Shown here one piece after another: positions 21,136 through 24,200 of a DNA stretch of 24,200 bases. The stretch's first letter is position 1, and the number at the start of each line of letters is the position of its first letter. The notes under the pieces are model-generated. The model ran no database searches, was not told the DNA's origin, and saw only the letters and a list, made by a program, of their open reading frames with translations. Both the position numbers and the translations under genes were made by a program. The stretch comes from a virus. Where the stretch lies: IMG/VR virus record IMGVR_UViG_3300046691_000283, positions 1-24,200 of that record; one strand, 5' to 3'.

Positions 21136-21164
21136 GGCCACCTTCGCGGTGGCCTCTTTCGTTT
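21136..21164 (+). terminator. Terminator-like hairpin between gp46 and gp47
   Basis: GGCCACC (21136-21142), loop TTCGC, GGTGGCC (21148-21154), then TCTTTCGTTT. A 7-bp GC-rich stem with a T-rich tail, about 25 bases before the gp47 start. It is the third such hairpin within the structural operon. Confidence 0.7.
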
Positions 21165-21178
21165 CAAGGGACGGATGC

Positions 21179-22348
21179 ATGCCTTTTTCGCGCCCAACGC
21201 TGTCGGAACTCAAGTCACAGGTGCTCGCCGACATCAAGGCGGGCCTCCCGGGGTCGGATTCCCTCCTGCGCTTCTCCAACCTCAATGTCATCGGCAAGGC
21301 GAGCGCAGGCCTGGGGCACCTTCACTACGGCTACCTGGACTACATCGCGCTCCAATCCACGCCCTACACAGCCACCGACGAGTTCCTCGAGGCGTGGGCG
21401 GCGCTGAAGGGAATATTCCGCGAACCGGCGACACCCGCCGCCGGCACAGCCACGTGGACAGGGCAGCAGGGCACCGTCCTTCCCGAGGGGACTCTGGTGG
21501 CGCGTGGGGACGGTTATGTCTACCAGACCATGGCGGAGGGTACGGTGGGTGTCGATGGAACGGTCACCGTTCCCATCCAGGGCGTGCTTCCGCCCATCGA
21601 CCCGATCAACAACCCCACGGGTAAGGGTGCTCTCGGCAATTCGCCCGAAGGTACCGCGCTGACGCTGCAGGCACCTATCGCGGGGATCCAGTCCACAGGG
21701 GCAGCCGCGTCTGCGCTGACTGGCGGCGCAGACGTCGAAAAGGACGACTCGCTTCGCGCACGCATGCTGTTCGCGTACCAGAACCCGGTGTCGGGCGGGG
21801 CGGCAGCCGATTACGTGCGCTGGGCGCGTTCCGTGCCTGGCGTGACACGCGCCTGGTGCGCGCCGAACGGATTCGGCACAGGAACAGTGGTCGTCTACGT
21901 CATGCTGGATGAGGCGGAAGCGGCGCATAACGGGTTCCCGCAGGGGATTAATGGCGTGTCGCAGTTCGACCAGGGACCGGGCACTTCCGGTCCTCGCGGC
22001 ACCGTCGCCTCAGGGGACCAGTTGACGGTGGCTGATACCATCATCAACCTGCAGCCTGTGACGGCTCTCGTATACGTGTGCGCCCCCGACGCGAACACGA
22101 TCCCCTTCACGATCACGGGGCTTTCTGGCGCAACCGCAGCGACGAAGGCAGCGATCGCATCGGCTATCGATGCCGTGCTGCTGGCGCAGGGCCAACCGAA
22201 GGCTGGCACCGACGTTGACCTGTCGTCGATCAACGCAGCGATCGCTGCCATCGCTGGTACCGCTGGTTTCGTCATCACGGTCCCAGCCGGGAACATCGCG
22301 AACCTTACCGGCAAGCTCCCCGTGCGCGGCGCGGTGACGTACCCATGA
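21179..22348 (+). CDS. Baseplate J-family protein (Mu gp47-like)
   Basis: 389 residues. [94 protein letters not shown] is the standard gp47/J start. [61 protein letters not shown] is the conserved core. Role: T4 gp6-like wedge ring that triggers sheath contraction. ATG 21179 with AAGGGACGG upstream is preferred over the in-frame 21149 start, which lies inside the hairpin. The stop overlaps the gp48 start. Confidence 0.95.
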   Translation: MPFSRPTLSELKSQVLADIKAGLPGSDSLLRFSNLNVIGKASAGLGHLHYGYLDYIALQSTPYTATDEFLEAWAALKGIFREPATPAAGTATWTGQQGTVLPEGTLVARGDGYVYQTMAEGTVGVDGTVTVPIQGVLPPIDPINNPTGKGALGNSPEGTALTLQAPIAGIQSTGAAASALTGGADVEKDDSLRARMLFAYQNPVSGGAAADYVRWARSVPGVTRAWCAPNGFGTGTVVVYVMLDEAEAAHNGFPQGINGVSQFDQGPGTSGPRGTVASGDQLTVADTIINLQPVTALVYVCAPDANTIPFTITGLSGATAATKAAIASAIDAVLLAQGQPKAGTDVDLSSINAAIAAIAGTAGFVITVPAGNIANLTGKLPVRGAVTYP

Positions 22349-22941
22349 CGATACCCGCCTATTCTGCTGCGGATTTCACCGCTGCGCTGACAGGGCTCTT
22401 GCCTCGTGGGCGCGTGTGGCCGCGCGATTCTGATGCCGTGGTCGTGCGGGCGATGGCATGCCTCGCGCCGATGTATGAGCGCAACTGCGCGGCGGCCGTA
22501 GACCTGCTGGCAAGCGCATTCCCGGCCACTGCCACCGACCTGATACCCGAGTGGCAGGAGACCCTGGGCCTGCCTGACCCTTGCGCAGGCGTGGCTCCCA
22601 CTATCGCCCAGCAGCGACAGCAGATCGTGGCCAGGTTGACGGATAGCGGCGGCCAATCCACTCCGTACTTTATCCAGCTAGCGAAGGCGCTGGGGTACGT
22701 GGTCACGATTACGAACGACGCTCCTTTCCGCGCGGGCCAGAGTCGTGCCGGACAGCACACGGGTGGCGTCGAGTGGTTCTTCGTGTGGACCGCACACGCA
22801 CCCGAATTCACTGTGAACCCGTTCCTTGCCGGCCACTCAACTGCCGGCGAACCCCTCGGCACGTTCGGAAATGCAGTGCTTGTTTGCGAGCTAGCTGCCC
22901 GCGCCCCTGCTCACGCCATCCTCAACTTCCAGTTCCAGTGA
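22345..22941 (+). CDS. Mu gp48 family protein (DUF2313/YmfQ)
   Basis: 198 residues. [77 protein letters not shown] is the DUF2313 signature, followed by [15 protein letters not shown] and a C-terminal domain with [10 protein letters not shown] and [13 protein letters not shown] repeats. Likely baseplate wedge or tail-fibre-network connector (analogous to P2 gpI). It follows J as in Mu and comes just before the tail-fibre gene. The start overlaps the gp47 stop by 4 bases. Confidence 0.93.
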   Translation: MTIPAYSAADFTAALTGLLPRGRVWPRDSDAVVVRAMACLAPMYERNCAAAVDLLASAFPATATDLIPEWQETLGLPDPCAGVAPTIAQQRQQIVARLTDSGGQSTPYFIQLAKALGYVVTITNDAPFRAGQSRAGQHTGGVEWFFVWTAHAPEFTVNPFLAGHSTAGEPLGTFGNAVLVCELAARAPAHAILNFQFQ

Positions 22942-22947
22942 GGTCTT

Positions 22948-23829
22948 ATGTTTCGAATCGATAATCCGACAGCCGCAGCAACCTTGCCCGCTCCATCGGT
23001 CCCAGGAACGCCCGGCTTTTTCACCGACGGAAGTGCTGTCGGCGGCATTCCCGCGACAGTCGTGCCAGCCGAATGGCTGAATGCTGTCCAGGAGGAGCTT
23101 GTGAATGCGGTGACGTCCCTGGGAGCCGCGACTTCCAAGGCCGACAACACCCAACTTGCCACAGCGATGCGCGGGCGTCTCATAAACATCCAGGTGTTCG
23201 CCGTAGCAGGAACCTACAACTACACACCATCAACCGGGACTAAGAAAGTTCGAGTCACCGTCACCGGCGGGGGCGGTGGAAGTGGAGCGATCACCTCGAC
23301 CGGATCAAGTCAAATTGCTGCGAGCAGTGGTGGAAGTGGCGGCGGGACGGCCATTAGCTTTCTGAGTAGCGGGTTCGCCGGGGCTAGCTTGGTGGTTGGA
23401 CCCGGCGGGACGGCTGGCGCATCAGGTGGTGCAGGCGGCAATGGCGGTACGTCGTCGTTCGGTGCACTCCTTTCGGCCACGGGTGGTGGTGGATCTTTGG
23501 GCGGCGCCGCTGCGACGAATCTGACAGTGGGCAGCTTCCCGCCTGGTGTTGGCTCGTCAGGAAATGTTCTCAACATGCCAGGAGGATACGGGGGCATTAG
23601 CTTCGCGATTGCAGCTTCGCAATCAGCATTTGGCGGTTGCGGTGGATCTTCATTCTTCGCAGGGAACAACACGTTCCCCGCAACAGGAACACCTGGGATC
23701 AGCCAAGCCGGGACGGCTGGCACCAGTTATGGGCAGGGGGCGAGCGGAGCGGCCGCTTCAAGTAGTGCCCCAGCCAAGGCTGGGGCAGCTGGTGCAGCTG
23801 GCGTCATCATCATTGAGGAGTTCGCATGA
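22948..23829 (+). CDS. Tail fibre protein with glycine-rich receptor-binding end
   Basis: 293 residues. The N-terminal RIDNPTAAATLPAPSVPGTPGFFTDGSAVGGIPATVVPAEWLNAVQEELVNAV is the common baseplate-attachment segment of short Mu/P2-type fibres. From about residue 86 there is QVFAVAGTYNYTPSTGTKKVRVTVTGGGGGSG, the opening of a glycine-rich domain that runs to VIIIEEFA, with G-rich loops throughout. Such domains are thought to form distal tips that bind cell-surface receptors. Base composition is less GC-ending than in neighbours, with many GGA/GGT codons, which suggests recent exchange of the tip. GTGAGGT precedes ATG 22948. Confidence 0.9.
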   Translation: MFRIDNPTAAATLPAPSVPGTPGFFTDGSAVGGIPATVVPAEWLNAVQEELVNAVTSLGAATSKADNTQLATAMRGRLINIQVFAVAGTYNYTPSTGTKKVRVTVTGGGGGSGAITSTGSSQIAASSGGSGGGTAISFLSSGFAGASLVVGPGGTAGASGGAGGNGGTSSFGALLSATGGGGSLGGAAATNLTVGSFPPGVGSSGNVLNMPGGYGGISFAIAASQSAFGGCGGSSFFAGNNTFPATGTPGISQAGTAGTSYGQGASGAAASSSAPAKAGAAGAAGVIIIEEFA

Positions 23830-24200
23830 AAACGTATGCGCGTGTCGACAATGGGATTGTCATGGAGATCATCTCTCCAGCCATTTATCCCGACGGAACT
23901 GAGATACCCATCGAGGAGCGGTTCGTTCCTTCTCTGGTTGCTCAAATGATCGATATCACGAACATGACACCCCAGCCAGACCAGGGATGGACGTATGACG
24001 GCGCCAATTTTGCCCCGTACGCGCCACCCGTTCTATCGCCGGAGCAGATCGCGGCGGTCAATACCGCACAACAGTCATACCTCATCGCGCAGGCATCAAA
24101 CGCGATGGCACCAGTCCTCGTGTCCTTGCAGCTTGGCGATGCCACGGATGCCGAGACCACCCTCGCTCGTGCATGGCAGACATACTATCGGGCGCTCCAG
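23826..24200 (+). CDS. Tail fibre assembly chaperone (3' end outside window)
   Basis: 125 codons are visible without a stop. It starts at ATG 23826, which overlaps the fibre stop (ATGA). KTYARVDNGIVMEIISPAIYPDGTEIPIEERF is followed by PQPDQGWTYDGANFAPYAPPVLSPEQIAAVNTAQQ, a common tail-fibre assembly (Tfa)-type layout: a short beta-rich part, the W-x-x-DG-x-x-F-x-P motif, then a helical C-terminus (YLIAQASNAMAPVLVSLQLGDATDAETTLARAWQTYYRAL). Role: helps fold and trimerise the fibre and may stay on its tip. Position right after the fibre is standard. Confidence 0.85.
   Translation, partial: MKTYARVDNGIVMEIISPAIYPDGTEIPIEERFVPSLVAQMIDITNMTPQPDQGWTYDGANFAPYAPPVLSPEQIAAVNTAQQSYLIAQASNAMAPVLVSLQLGDATDAETTLARAWQTYYRALQ

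Overview
The window is the late-gene half of a tailed, contractile-tail bacteriophage or prophage, transcribed entirely from the + strand. The sequence is GC-rich with strong G/C third-position preference, and genes are packed with ATGA/TGATG/GTGA overlaps. This suggests a high-GC proteobacterial host; a Xanthomonadales- or Burkholderiales-type host would fit, but nothing in the window fixes the genus. No integrase, att site or host gene is visible, so phage and prophage cannot be told apart here.

Layout: (1) 1-912, control region: the C-terminal end of a lambda Q-type antiterminator with two CxxCxGxG motifs, a GIY-YIG/T5orf172-type nuclease, two terminator-like hairpins and a tRNA-Gly(TCC). 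(2) 1083-2801, lysis cassette: lambda R-type endolysin, two small membrane proteins (one holin-like), and an overlapping Rz/Rz1 spanin pair. (3) 2802-3564: an unassigned virion-type protein, then a G/C-homopolymer intergenic segment that looks like a cos site, followed by a cluster of TGTCCGCA boxes that continues into terS. (4) 3565-12424, lambda-type head module in lambda gene order: terS, terL (A), W, B, C, a scaffold-like protein where lambda has Nu3, D, E, a small protein where lambda has FI, and FII. (5) 12421-22941, Mu-type contractile tail module in Mu order: tail terminator, DUF2635, sheath, tube, tail assembly chaperone with a -1 frameshift extension, tape measure with a lysozyme domain, N (DNA circularisation family), hub gp44/P, spike gp45, gp46, gp47 (baseplate J) and gp48. 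(6) 22948-24200: glycine-rich tail fibre and the start of a tail-fibre assembly chaperone that runs off the window.

How it works together (inference from homology and order): a Q-like protein would let RNA polymerase read through terminators into one long late transcript. That would explain the terminator-like hairpins both before the lysis genes and inside the structural operon (before the major capsid, tail tube and gp47 genes). TerS/TerL would recognise the cos/box region, cut concatemers and fill the prohead built by portal, protease, scaffold, E and D. FII and the terminator protein would join the head to a Mu-like sheathed tail.

The parts most worth a second look are the cos/box cluster around terS, the -1 frameshift with a non-canonical slip site and a very strong hairpin, the charged stand-alone scaffold, the enlarged D protein, the spike tip lacking the usual second histidine, and the nuclease gene wedged between Q and the late genes. 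No wholly new system is evident. The window is best read as a well-organised lambda-head/Mu-tail mosaic with several unusual details.
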